Below, piece after piece: positions 51,858-62,899 of a stretch of 64,000 nucleotides of DNA; the first letter of the stretch is position 1, and each line of letters begins with the position of its first letter. The notes beneath the pieces were generated by a model, which saw only the letters and a program-made list of their open reading frames with translations, did no database searches and was not told where the DNA came from. Source of the stretch: Pseudomonas silvicola (GTDB lineage: Bacteria; Pseudomonadota; Gammaproteobacteria; Pseudomonadales; Pseudomonadaceae); the NCBI RefSeq assembly GCF_026651855.1, contig NZ_CP093280.1, positions 6,656,501-6,720,500 of the forward strand, given 5' to 3'. A program made the position numbers and the translations under genes.

Positions 51858-53006
51858 TTGGTAGATTATAAGAAGTGTGCGCTTTGCCCAAACAACTTGT
51901 CAGTCAGAAACAATACGAAGGAGCACATTATTCCTAATGCGATTGGGGGCAGAAAAAAGACGACCGAATTTATCTGCAACGATTGCAACAACAACCTCGG
52001 TGAACGGTGGGATGCTGAGCTTGCCAGGCAACTTAATTGGTTCTCTTTAGCTGTAGGGATCAATAGAGAACGGGGTGAACCGCCCAAACAGATTGTACAA
52101 ACCATCGATGGCGACAGGTACTGGTTTCTCAGTGATGGATCCTTTACACCGGAGAAATCCACATATTCGGAAGTAGATCTTGGGGATGCAACTAGAATAA
52201 ACTTGACAGCTAAGACTATGGACGAGGCAAAGCAGCGGCTCAAAGGCATTGCTAGAAAATACCCAAAGTTCGATATTCAGAAGGCTCTCAATGAGTTGAC
52301 TGTAACGACTGACTACCTTGATTCCCCCCTTCACCTTAGCTTGTCTCTAGGCGGACCAGATGCGGGCAGATCGATGGTTAAAACGGCCTTTGCCTTTGCA
52401 TCTGAGTGTAGCATCGCACATGAGCAGTGTGAAAAAGCGCTTGAATACCTGCTAAATCCAAATCTCCAGACCATTCCGTTTGGTTTTGCTTACCTATCCG
52501 ACCTGGTCGAAGACAGGCCTACGGATAGGGTTTTTCATTGCGTGTCCTTGCACGGCGATCCAAAGAAAAAACGCCTTTGGTCCTACATAGAATATTTTGG
52601 GATGTTCAGGCTTGTTGTTCTCCTGAGCGATGTATACAACGGCCCCCAAAAAAACGAGGTATACTCCATTGATCCGGTTAACGGTGAACGGATCGCGATC
52701 AAGATAAAAACACAAATCAGTGAGGCGGAATTCACGGCATTGATGGTAGGACAAGGTTTGGACGTGGACAAACACAAGGCAGCCGCGGACTACGCTCTTC
52801 CGATCATATTGGACAGGGGCAGGAGCCGAACCTTAGAGCGGACGATAAAGGAAGCCTTTGAGCATGCCGCAAAGCAGCTTGGAATAAAAAATGAGGAAAT
52901 TGTTCCCAAGGAGAAGGCTGCGGAATTTTCTAGGCTTATGATGGAAAAACTTTCTCCGTTCATACATCACTTGGTTCAAAACGGCCGTCGGGATGGTCGT
53001 TCATAA
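51858..53006 (+). CDS. HNH endonuclease-domain protein
   Basis: A 382-residue protein. Residues 7-50 form an HNH_5-like zinc nuclease: CALCPNN (Cys7, Cys10), KEHIIPNAIGG with His23, and ICNDCNNNLGERWDAEL (Cys40, Cys43). The remaining 330 residues are unassigned and mixed alpha/beta, ending in helices; they may sense or bind a partner. I accept the TTG start at 51858 because AAGGTGAAGGAA precedes it and the first CxxC follows within seven residues. GC is well below the core. Single-gene HNH proteins with large extra domains are common in defence islands, and this one lies beside the nuclease-helicase. Confidence 0.78.
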   Translation: MVDYKKCALCPNNLSVRNNTKEHIIPNAIGGRKKTTEFICNDCNNNLGERWDAELARQLNWFSLAVGINRERGEPPKQIVQTIDGDRYWFLSDGSFTPEKSTYSEVDLGDATRINLTAKTMDEAKQRLKGIARKYPKFDIQKALNELTVTTDYLDSPLHLSLSLGGPDAGRSMVKTAFAFASECSIAHEQCEKALEYLLNPNLQTIPFGFAYLSDLVEDRPTDRVFHCVSLHGDPKKKRLWSYIEYFGMFRLVVLLSDVYNGPQKNEVYSIDPVNGERIAIKIKTQISEAEFTALMVGQGLDVDKHKAAADYALPIILDRGRSRTLERTIKEAFEHAAKQLGIKNEEIVPKEKAAEFSRLMMEKLSPFIHHLVQNGRRDGRS

Positions 53007-53634
53007 TCATTCTGCCCATGTGAGGGAGCACTACACAAGACGCGGCAGAAGTAGATACAGGGCGGCAGGTTGATGCCTCCCCAACCTGCTCCGTTGCCGA
53101 GGTCCAACTGAGTCCATTCCACTGTCAGCTATCGCCGGTACCAAGTGCACCTTTTCATGAAGTTTGATGCCATTTACCTTTCCGAACCCCGCAGCTAAGG
53201 TCAGTAAGTGCGTACTACCGCTCAATGATGGAAGCAATAGTGTCCGCAGCATCGAGGTGACTGGATGGCAAGCTCACTTGCTGGATTGATACTGGAAGCC
53301 ATGTTCATGTTCGACACCCCATGGTCAACTCCCCCGCAAGGGGTGTAGCGGGCTCGCAGGCGACACCGGCACGAGGGGATTACAGTTGGGTTGAGTTTCG
53401 CCATTGCGCCCAATGAATGCATGTACCCAACAGACAGTCTTTCCTGGCGCGCAGCGGCAGGAGTTGCCTGTCGGCGCCAATAGGACCGTGAACTGCTCAC
53501 GATGGCGACTGAAGATACGCTCAGGAGACAGAAAATGGAGAACTAGAAAAAATGTAACCGGTTCGGTAAAGTCACTGATGGAGTGCACCACTTAGGTGTA
53601 CCACTGGACTGTCACACTCACGGTTTAGGAGATT
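53007..53634. other. Island edge between HNH gene and ffs
   Basis: There is no gene I can support. A minus-strand frame near 53100-53200 carries TLAAGFGKVNGIKLHEKVHL, which may be a decayed transposase or recombinase tail. An imperfect inverted repeat, GTGCACC-ACTTA-GGTGTAC, lies at about 53583-53601. The island-core boundary must fall here or at the hairpin that follows. Confidence 0.35.
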
Positions 53635-53663
53635 CCTAAACCTTTGATTTCTAAAGGTTTAGG
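53635..53663 (-). terminator. Terminator-like hairpin of the SRP RNA gene
   Basis: CCTAAACCTTT - 7 bases - AAAGGTTTAGG is a perfect 11-bp stem about 13 bases downstream of the SRP RNA 3' end on the minus strand. No long T tract follows, so it may instead mark an element end. Confidence 0.55.
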
Positions 53664-53675
53664 CAATTGGAGGCA

Positions 53676-53783
53676 ACCCCACCAGCCACACCCCGGCACA
53701 CAATGTTCCCGCTGTGGCTGCTCCCTTCCGGGCCTGACCAGGTTAACGGGTAATCGTTGCGGGGGGACCGATGGGGTCACCAT
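53676..53783 (-). ncRNA. ffs: 4.5S RNA, bacterial small signal recognition particle RNA
   Basis: On the minus strand the SRP core is clear: the tetraloop arm GTTAACCTGGTCAGGCCCGG continuing AAGGGAGCAGCC, with the symmetric internal loop bases CAGG and AGCAG that bind Ffh. Flanking arms ACCCCATC... and ...GGTGGGGT close the long hairpin. 4.5S RNA with Ffh targets nascent membrane proteins to FtsY. The ends are placed by the closing stem and are accurate to a few bases. The accessory island ends here. Confidence 0.93.
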
Positions 53784-53952
53784 AACAACACTCGCCTGGC
53801 AGCGAGCGGGGCCATTGTACCGGTCTGGGGCGAAGATACAACCATTGATTGCAGAAAAAATGTTGAGGTGGGTCAAGCACTTGCCTGCGGGGTGGATTGC
53901 GGGGACGGCAGGGAGCGCTTATAGTCCGCGCTTCGCTGCAAAATCAGCGAAC

Positions 53953-54094
53953 GGGTGTGGAAGCCCGACCAGGAACATTACTGCTGTGACTGCATGCAGG
54001 CGCCTCTTCGTGCCCGCACGCTTGCGTCATGGCGGCTACGCGCGGGACACCTTCGGGTGTACCGGGTCGTTCCTATGACCGGTCTTCCACACCC
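53953..54094 (+). ncRNA. Structured leader RNA, C4-antisense-like
   Basis: GGGTGTGGAAG at 53953-53963 pairs exactly with CTTCCACACCC at 54084-54094, closing a 142-base domain. Inside are AGGAAC/GTTCCT (53971-53976 with 54069-54074) and a hairpin ACACC-TTCG-GGTGT with a UUCG tetraloop near 54048-54061. The whole lies 69 bases upstream of a small gene. I think it resembles the C4 antisense RNA class found before small Pseudomonas proteins and in phages P1/P7, but I cannot confirm the family. Confidence 0.55.
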
Positions 54095-54162
54095 TCGCGT
54101 AGTCGCCACCTTTCATGTGGAAGTGAGAGTTGGTGGCCTGGTTTACTCATAGGGACATCATC

Positions 54163-54465
54163 ATGACGATTGAACGCTTCAAGCCAATATCTACCTCGCT
54201 GTCCAACTCACCTGTCGTCCATCTGGACACTCAAGCCGCACTCTCCGACATTTTCGGTTTTGCTGACCAACGCCTGAACCTCGCCCGCCATGTACTCGCC
54301 GCCCTTGAAGGTGCAGACGAGTGTGATTACCGCTACCTCGCCCGTGCCGCCCAGGTGCTACTGGAGGATGGCTGCGGGGTGATGGGTGTGATCGAGCGGC
54401 GGGTGGAGGGGCGGGATGGGCCGCAGCCGCGGGCTTTGGGGCGGCCGGATTTGACGGTTGTTTGA
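54163..54465 (+). CDS. Small Pseudomonas-type protein behind structured RNA leader
   Basis: A 100-residue soluble protein. The middle part is two helices with LSDIFGFADQRLNLARHVLA and CDYRYLARAAQVLLEDGCGV, the look of the DUF3077/DUF6124-like small proteins, but I cannot assign it firmly. The C-terminus is basic and glycine-rich. ATG 54163 follows AGGGACATCATC. Its leader carries an elaborate RNA structure, so expression is likely controlled after transcription starts. Confidence 0.6.
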   Translation: MTIERFKPISTSLSNSPVVHLDTQAALSDIFGFADQRLNLARHVLAALEGADECDYRYLARAAQVLLEDGCGVMGVIERRVEGRDGPQPRALGRPDLTVV

Positions 54466-54570
54466 CGGGATTATCGGGCAGGTCTTCTAGATCTGTAGAG
54501 ATAGCGCGGGCCTCTTCGCGGGCACGCTCTGGTCCCATGGTGCAATGTTGCTCAGATGCAGTGTGGGACT

Positions 54571-55110
54571 GGGCGTTAGCTCGGGACGGGAGCGCCGTGA
54601 TGTGTCTGGGGGTGCGCGGTGTCTGCTTCCCGAGCTTCGCCCGGTCCCACAGGGGATTTGTGCAAGTCTTGAGGGGTGGGTGTTGGCTTGGGAAGGGAGC
54701 GCCGTTGTGTGCCTGGGGGTCCGCGGTGGTTGCTTCCCGGGCTTCGCCCGGTCCCACAGGGGATTTGTGCAGGTCTTGAGGGTGGGCGTTAGCTCTGGAA
54801 GGGAGCGCTGCGGTGTGCCTGGGGGTGCGCTGTGTCTGCTTCCCGAGCTTCGCCCGGTCCCACAGGGGATTTGTGCAGGTCTTGAGGGTGGGCGTTAGCT
54901 CTGGAAGGGAGCGCTGTGGTGTGTCTGGGGGTGCGCGGTGTCTGCTTCCCGAGCTTCGCCCGGTCCCACAGGGGATTTGTGCAGGTCTTGAGGGTGGGCG
55001 TTAGCTCTGGAAGGGAGCGCTGCGGTGTGTCTGGGGGTGCGTGGTGTTTGCTTCCCGAGCTTCGCCCGGTCCCACAGGGGGGTTTGTGCAAGTCTTGAGG
55101 GGTGGGCGTT
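54571..55110. repeat. 106-bp tandem repeat, five copies, each with a REP element
   Basis: The word CTTCCCGAGCTTCGCCCGGT followed by CCCACAGGGG occurs at 54626, 54733, 54839, 54945 and 55051, so the period is 107, 106, 106, 106. The full unit includes GGGCGTTAGCTCTGGAAGGG, then AGCGCTG(C/T)GGTGTG, the REP word and TTTGTGCAGGTCTTGAGG. Units differ by a few substitutions. 106 is not a multiple of three, so the open frames across it on both strands are accidental. It separates the small gene from the Hsp20 promoter. Confidence 0.93.
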
Positions 55111-55169
55111 GGCACGGCGGTAAGAGCAGGCATTGCGATCGACGAGTTGAAAAAATTTTTGGGTCGTTT

Positions 55170-55197
55170 CTTGAAATCCAATTGGCCAGCCCTATCT
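55170..55197 (+). promoter_or_regulatory. Sigma-32 heat-shock promoter of the Hsp20 gene
   Basis: CTTGAAA (55170-55176), 13 bases, then CCCTATCT (55190-55197) closely matches the sigma-32 consensus CTTGAA-N13-15-CCCCAT. It lies 66 bases upstream of the Hsp20 start codon. Confidence 0.8.
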
Positions 55198-55202
55198 GTT
55201 TA

Positions 55203-55265
55203 GTACGCGATGCCGAAGTCGGGTCGCGCATTCAACCTTGCTGATTGTTCAGGAGATTTACCATG
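55203..55265 (+). promoter_or_regulatory. ROSE-like RNA thermometer in the Hsp20 leader
   Basis: The leader ends CCTTGCTGATTGTTCAGGAG-ATTTACC-ATG. TTGCT can pair with the AGGAG Shine-Dalgarno in the way the ROSE family does, and an upstream GCGATGCC...GGGTCGCGC stem is present. Heat would open the ribosome site. Confidence 0.65.
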
Positions 55266-55709
55266 ACTGCTGCATTTTCCCTCGCCCCACTGTTCCGCCA
55301 TTCCGTGGGTTTCGACCGCTTCAATGATCTGTTCGAGTCGGCGTTGCGCAATGAGTCGGGTAGCAGCTACCCACCCTACAACGTCGAGAAACATGGCGAT
55401 GATCAGTACCGTATCGTGGTCGCCGCGGCAGGTTTCCAGGAGTCCGACCTGGAGCTGCAAGTGGAGAAAGGCGTGCTCACCGTCAGCGGTGGCAAGCGTG
55501 AAGGCAACGGTGAGGCCGTGACCTATCTGCACCAGGGCATCGCCCAGCGTGCGTTCAAGTTGTCGTTCCGCCTGGCCGACCATATCGAGGTCAAGGCCGC
55601 AGGCTTGAGCAATGGCCTGTTGAACATCGATCTGCTGCGCGTGGTGCCCGAAGAGGCCAAGGCCAAGCGTATCCCGATCAATGGGGTTCAGCAGCCTGCG
55701 CTGCAGTAA
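55263..55709 (+). CDS. Small heat-shock protein Hsp20 (IbpA-like)
   Basis: A 148-residue alpha-crystallin-type chaperone. The N-terminal FSLAPLFRHSVGFDRFNDLF is the IbpA arm; the crystallin core runs from YPPYNVEKHGDDQYRIVVAA to AFKLSFRLADHIEVKAAGLS and NGLLNIDLLRVVPEE; the C-terminal RIPINGV carries the I-x-I motif that joins dimers. It holds unfolding proteins for disaggregation. Control is by sigma-32 promoter plus ROSE-like leader, and a strong terminator follows the gene. Confidence 0.93.
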   Translation: MTAAFSLAPLFRHSVGFDRFNDLFESALRNESGSSYPPYNVEKHGDDQYRIVVAAAGFQESDLELQVEKGVLTVSGGKREGNGEAVTYLHQGIAQRAFKLSFRLADHIEVKAAGLSNGLLNIDLLRVVPEEAKAKRIPINGVQQPALQ

Positions 55710-55726
55710 GATGTGATGCGGTGGAA

Positions 55727-55757
55727 AAGGGGCGCCTCTCAAGGCGCCCCTTTTTTG
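55727..55757 (+). terminator. Rho-independent terminator of the Hsp20 gene
   Basis: AAGGGGCGCC-TCTCAA-GGCGCCCCTT followed by TTTT. A 10-bp perfect stem and T tract, 17 bases after the Hsp20 stop. Confidence 0.93.
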
Positions 55758-55798
55758 TTGGGCTGACGTTGGTGGCTGCGGTGTGCCTGCCGGTTCGC

Positions 55799-55831
55799 GG
55801 CGCTTGGGACGCGGCCGGGTCCGCTGCTACA
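55799..55831. repeat. REP-like sequence, second copy of the 22.76-kb type
   Basis: GCGCTTGGGACGCGGCCGGG continuing TCCGCTGCTACAG is nearly the same as 22755-22785. Its right end overlaps the last codons of the peptidase gene. Confidence 0.5.
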
Positions 55832-56984
55832 GGACGCTGTCGGCGCGGCCGCCGGCTTGCTGCACCACCAGGTGGATGAAGTGCAGTTTGGCGATGACGG
55901 CGGGCGGTACCACGAAGGGGTAGAAGTCCGGCTGGCCCATGCTGCGCGAGAGTTCGTTGAGCATGCCGGCCAGTTCGATCCAGGCGTTGACGAAGGCCAG
56001 GAACGCGGGGCCGTGGGGGTCCTGGGGGTCGTAGAGGGTGTCCAGGGGGAACGGCTGGTAGTCCAGGTCCATGTCGTGGGCGCTCATGCCGAAGCCCTGG
56101 GCGGTGTCGACGGCGTCCATCATGTGCAGGTAGTGGGCCCAGGTTTCGGCCCAGTCTTCCCAGGGGTGCATGGTGGCGTAGGCGCTGACGTAGGACTGTT
56201 GCCAGTCCAGCGGCGCGCCCTGGTCGTAGTGGCGCTGCAGGGCGTCGGCGTAGCTTTGGGTTTCGTCGCCGAACAGGCTGCGGAATTCACCTAGCCAGTG
56301 GCTGGGCGCTACCAGGCGGTCCCAGTAGTAGTGGCCCACTTCGTGGCGGAAATGGCCCAGCAGGGTGCGGTAGGGTTCGCGCATCATCACCCGCACTTTT
56401 TCCCGGTGGGCGTCGTCCGCTTCCTTGATGTCCAGGGTGATCAGCCCGTTGGCGTGGCCCGTGGTGGGGGCGTTGCCTTCCAGGTCGATGCCGACGAAGT
56501 CAAAGGCCACGCCGGTTGCCTCGTCCACGCTCTTGGGCACCACGGGCAGGCCCAGGTTGATCAGTTGGGCAACCATGCGCCGCTTGGCGGTTTCCACTTT
56601 GCACCAGCGCTCGGGGTTTTCCGGTACGGACAGGTCGGGGATGGTGCGGTTCAGCGCGCACGAGGCACAGAAGGTCTGGCCACTGCTGGCCGGTATCAGC
56701 CAGTTGCACGCCGCGGCCGTTTCCAGGTTGGCGCAGCGGCGGAACGGGCCGGCGTCCGGGCGCGCGTCGAGCTGCCAGGTGCCGGGGTCGGCAGCGGGCT
56801 GCAACGAGGATAAAACGTTGGCGTCCGGCCAGTAGCCCAGGGCCGCGGTGCAGGCCAGGCACTGGCTGTTGCGAAAGAACACCGCCTGGCCACACTGGCA
56901 CTGCCAGACCTTGCTGTTGCGTTCGGGCTGGCGCACGAAGGGGGCGGCGATGCGGGTGCTCAACTGTTCGAAAAGACGGTACAT
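55827..56984 (-). CDS. Zinc-ribbon metallopeptidase (Peptidase_Mx type)
   Basis: A 385-residue protein. A zinc ribbon opens it (QCQCGQAVFFRNSQCLAC, near residues 30-46) and another Cys pair follows (FCASCALN). The peptidase part has GHFRHEVGHYYWDRLV with the HExxH zinc motif and the downstream acidic HPWEDWAETWAHYLH with further ligands. This is the layout of the putative zinc-binding peptidase family PF15887. There is no signal peptide, so it is likely cytosolic. ATG 56984 is chosen; an upstream reading would add 28 residues with no motif. It follows treS on the same strand. Confidence 0.85.
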   Translation of the reverse strand: MYRLFEQLSTRIAAPFVRQPERNSKVWQCQCGQAVFFRNSQCLACTAALGYWPDANVLSSLQPAADPGTWQLDARPDAGPFRRCANLETAAACNWLIPASSGQTFCASCALNRTIPDLSVPENPERWCKVETAKRRMVAQLINLGLPVVPKSVDEATGVAFDFVGIDLEGNAPTTGHANGLITLDIKEADDAHREKVRVMMREPYRTLLGHFRHEVGHYYWDRLVAPSHWLGEFRSLFGDETQSYADALQRHYDQGAPLDWQQSYVSAYATMHPWEDWAETWAHYLHMMDAVDTAQGFGMSAHDMDLDYQPFPLDTLYDPQDPHGPAFLAFVNAWIELAGMLNELSRSMGQPDFYPFVVPPAVIAKLHFIHLVVQQAGGRADSVL

Positions 56985-57024
56985 GCACTTTCTCCGGACG
57001 ACAGGGGGCCAGCGGTGGTGGTAC

Positions 57025-59088
57025 TTACAAGGGGGTACTGCTGACCACGCGCAGGGCGAGGCCTTCATAAGGGTCGAGGGTGATGGTGAAGTCGCCGCTG
57101 TCGGTGAGGTCGCCTTCTACCCGTTCGTTGATGATGTCCACCACCGGGCCTGGGGCGATGCCCGGCAGGTGCAGGGTTTCCATCAGGCTTTCGGCGCTGA
57201 AGTTCAGCGCGGTGATCTGCGTGCCCTTCCCCGCCGGCAATTCGTGCACCAGTACCAACAGGCCTGGGTGCTGCACGTCGGGAATGAGAATCTGCCGGCT
57301 GGCGGCGATGTCGTAGGCGCGGCGCACGGCCAGGATCTTTTTCAGCTGGGTGGCGAACGAGTCCGGCTGCTGCAACTGGGCCGTGATGCTGCCATACAGG
57401 GTTTTCGGCCGCGGCATGCCACCGGCAGACACCTCGGCATCCGGGTCCAGGTCGACCAGGTCGTAGGCGCCGCGGTGAATCCAGCGGGTGTCGCCGTCCT
57501 GCATCAGGTGCGCCACCTGTTCGGCCGGCAGCGGCAAGGCGCCCACCAGGTCCCAGCCCGACAAGGCGAATACACCCGGCTGCATGGCGTTGTACATCAC
57601 CAGCAGCAGGTGGATGTGCTGGATCTTGCGCACATCCTCAGGGGTGATGGCGTCCAGGTCGCGTATGCCCAGGGCCGCGGTGATGATGCTGGCGGTGGTG
57701 CAGGACACGCCGTTGGTGACGAATTTCAGGTTGTACGGCGCGTGCTCGCCTGCCAGGCGCTCGTACATTTCCTCACGGATGTGCTCGCGCAGGATGTTGC
57801 CCGGGAACGTCTGGCCCTGGTACAGGTAGGTGTCGTGGGCGTGCAGGGTCCAGAAGTGCACCAGTTCCAGGGTCAGTTCGTCGTGGTTCTGCAGGGCATG
57901 GATCAACGAGGCCGGGTCGATGCCGAAGCTGTGCACCTGGCGCAGCATCAGGCGCAGGAACTCGGTATTGCCGGTCAGCAGCGCATGCTGGTAGGCCGGG
58001 CGGGTGATGAAGTCGTAGGACAGGTCGGCGCCGCCTTTGCCCATGGCGGCGATGTCGTCGATGGTCAGGTTCAGTTCCTGGAAGCTGAAACCGCCGGCCT
58101 TGCGGATGGTGCCAGCCAGCAACTGGTTGCCGTTGACCGACAGCGGGTGGCTCTCGGACCAGGCGTTGCCTTCGGCGCGGCGCTCCACGCCCAGGAAGCC
58201 GTTGGCGTCCAGGCGCAGAATGCGCGCGCCCATGATGTCGATGGAATGCAGGGCATCGCCGATGATCATCTGTTGCGCGGCGAAGGTGGGGTCCAGCCAG
58301 TTCAACGAGGGCTGGCCTTCCTTGAAGTAGTGCAGGTACACCCAGCGGCGCGCCTTGCCGTCGACGCCGACGATGACCGGGGTGACGCTCCAGTCGGTCT
58401 CCTTGACCCCTGGCTCGAAGAAGATCACCCGTTGCAGCTGGCCGACGATGTAGTGCTTGGCCTTGAGCAGGTCGACGGTTTCGGGGTGCAGGTTGCAGGC
58501 GTCGCGGCCGTCGGCGACGTCGGGCAGCAGCGGCCAGTCTTCTTCCTTGATTTCGACCATGTGGTACAGGCCGGGGTAGTCGGCGTGGGCGCGCTCGGCC
58601 AGGCGGAAGTCAGCGCCCTTGCCGGTGTGCGACGGAATAGCGTCGTCGATGACGATGGCGTTGTGGGCGGCGGCGATGCGGCTGAGGTTGAGCATTTCCG
58701 CTTCGGTGCCCAGGTCCGGGTCGATGTCGAAGCTCATGCGGTCGAAGTTGCCGTCGACGCTGGGGGTGCGTTCGCGGCCACGCAGGCCGCCGGAGAGCTT
58801 CAGCGGGCCGTTGTGGATGCCCTGGATGCCGATGTCCGACAGCGCGTGCCACAGGGTTTCATCGCCCAAGGCTTGCAGCACCGAGCCGCCATCACGGGTA
58901 ATGATGGAAGCTGGGTAGGCCGTGAACCAGACCGAGGCGATGGCCGAGGCGTCCCGTGGCCGGGCTTCGGCGAAGGGCCGTTGCCACAGCCGGGCCTGGC
59001 CGGCGTAGTGAAGGGCGCGCTGTTTGGCCGCGTGGAGCATGGACTGGTCCACGAGCCATTGAATGTAGTCCTTGTCCGGCGTTGACAT
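57025..59088 (-). CDS. treS: Trehalose synthase TreS-like GH13 enzyme
   Basis: A 687-residue glycoside hydrolase 13 protein that reads very much like the trehalose synthase I know from Pseudomonas stutzeri. Landmarks are the opening [31 protein letters not shown]-like [33 protein letters not shown] with the nucleophile Asp, [20 protein letters not shown] and [20 protein letters not shown] with the transition-state Asp. It converts maltose to trehalose without phosphate, so it serves osmotic and desiccation tolerance. A G-rich site precedes the ATG at 59088. It is followed by the peptidase gene 40 bases on. Confidence 0.9.
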   Translation of the reverse strand: MSTPDKDYIQWLVDQSMLHAAKQRALHYAGQARLWQRPFAEARPRDASAIASVWFTAYPASIITRDGGSVLQALGDETLWHALSDIGIQGIHNGPLKLSGGLRGRERTPSVDGNFDRMSFDIDPDLGTEAEMLNLSRIAAAHNAIVIDDAIPSHTGKGADFRLAERAHADYPGLYHMVEIKEEDWPLLPDVADGRDACNLHPETVDLLKAKHYIVGQLQRVIFFEPGVKETDWSVTPVIVGVDGKARRWVYLHYFKEGQPSLNWLDPTFAAQQMIIGDALHSIDIMGARILRLDANGFLGVERRAEGNAWSESHPLSVNGNQLLAGTIRKAGGFSFQELNLTIDDIAAMGKGGADLSYDFITRPAYQHALLTGNTEFLRLMLRQVHSFGIDPASLIHALQNHDELTLELVHFWTLHAHDTYLYQGQTFPGNILREHIREEMYERLAGEHAPYNLKFVTNGVSCTTASIITAALGIRDLDAITPEDVRKIQHIHLLLVMYNAMQPGVFALSGWDLVGALPLPAEQVAHLMQDGDTRWIHRGAYDLVDLDPDAEVSAGGMPRPKTLYGSITAQLQQPDSFATQLKKILAVRRAYDIAASRQILIPDVQHPGLLVLVHELPAGKGTQITALNFSAESLMETLHLPGIAPGPVVDIINERVEGDLTDSGDFTITLDPYEGLALRVVSSTPL

Positions 59089-59174
59089 GGGTGACCCCCG
59101 CTATTTTGGCATTTCCTTATGAGTGCCTGGCGGTGGGATCGTTGCATAAACATAGGGCCGGTGTTAGCCCTTTG

Positions 59175-59262
59175 CAGGATCGGGCGAAGCTTGGGAAAAG
59201 GCCGACGTGAACATTGCGCAAATGCGCGGTGGCCTGTTCCCGAGCTTCGCCCGGTCCTACAG
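59175..59262. repeat. Inverted pair of REP-like elements (CCGGGCGAAGCTCGG family)
   Basis: GCAGGATCGGGCGAAGCTTG (59175-59194) and the inverted TTCCCGAGCTTCGCCCGGTC (59238-59257, continuing CTACAG) flank 43 bases between treS and ligA. Confidence 0.75.
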
Positions 59263-59282
59263 AGACAAGCGTGTGCCGTAAG

Positions 59283-62694
<3,412 letters not shown>

Positions 62695-62728
62695 TTAATC
62701 CTGTGCCTCTATGAAAAATGCTGAAAAA

Positions 62729-62751
62729 TAAAGGGTTTAAACCCCTTTAAA
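62729..62751 (-). terminator. Terminator-like palindrome after smc
   Basis: AAAGGGGTTTAAACCCTTT on the minus strand is followed by ATTTTTC. It stands about 150 bases after the smc stop and 35 before the zipA start. The 205-base smc-zipA gap shows no gene. Confidence 0.6.
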
Positions 62752-62899
62752 ACGTGGCGCCAACTCTATGTTCTGACAGGCGTTTTCCCCACGCGTACGA
62801 AAATATGTCTAATAAACTAGCACGACCAAAGATAACTTTACACCGTCTGTCGCAGCAGATACGCCAATTAAGTGCAAGCGGTCCAAATTCGCTCGCGCG

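Noticed and set aside
53222-53595. Overlapping minus-strand frames near the island edge
   Set aside because: No consistent domain, no start signals and different frames compete, so I left it as non-coding.
54571-55110. The 106-bp repeats as a CRISPR array
   Set aside because: The whole unit repeats; there are no unique spacers between short repeats, and no cas genes are near.
56848-59085. A 745-codon plus-strand frame covering treS
   Set aside because: Antisense shadow of TreS; its composition is rich in Val, Gln, His and Gly with no domain.
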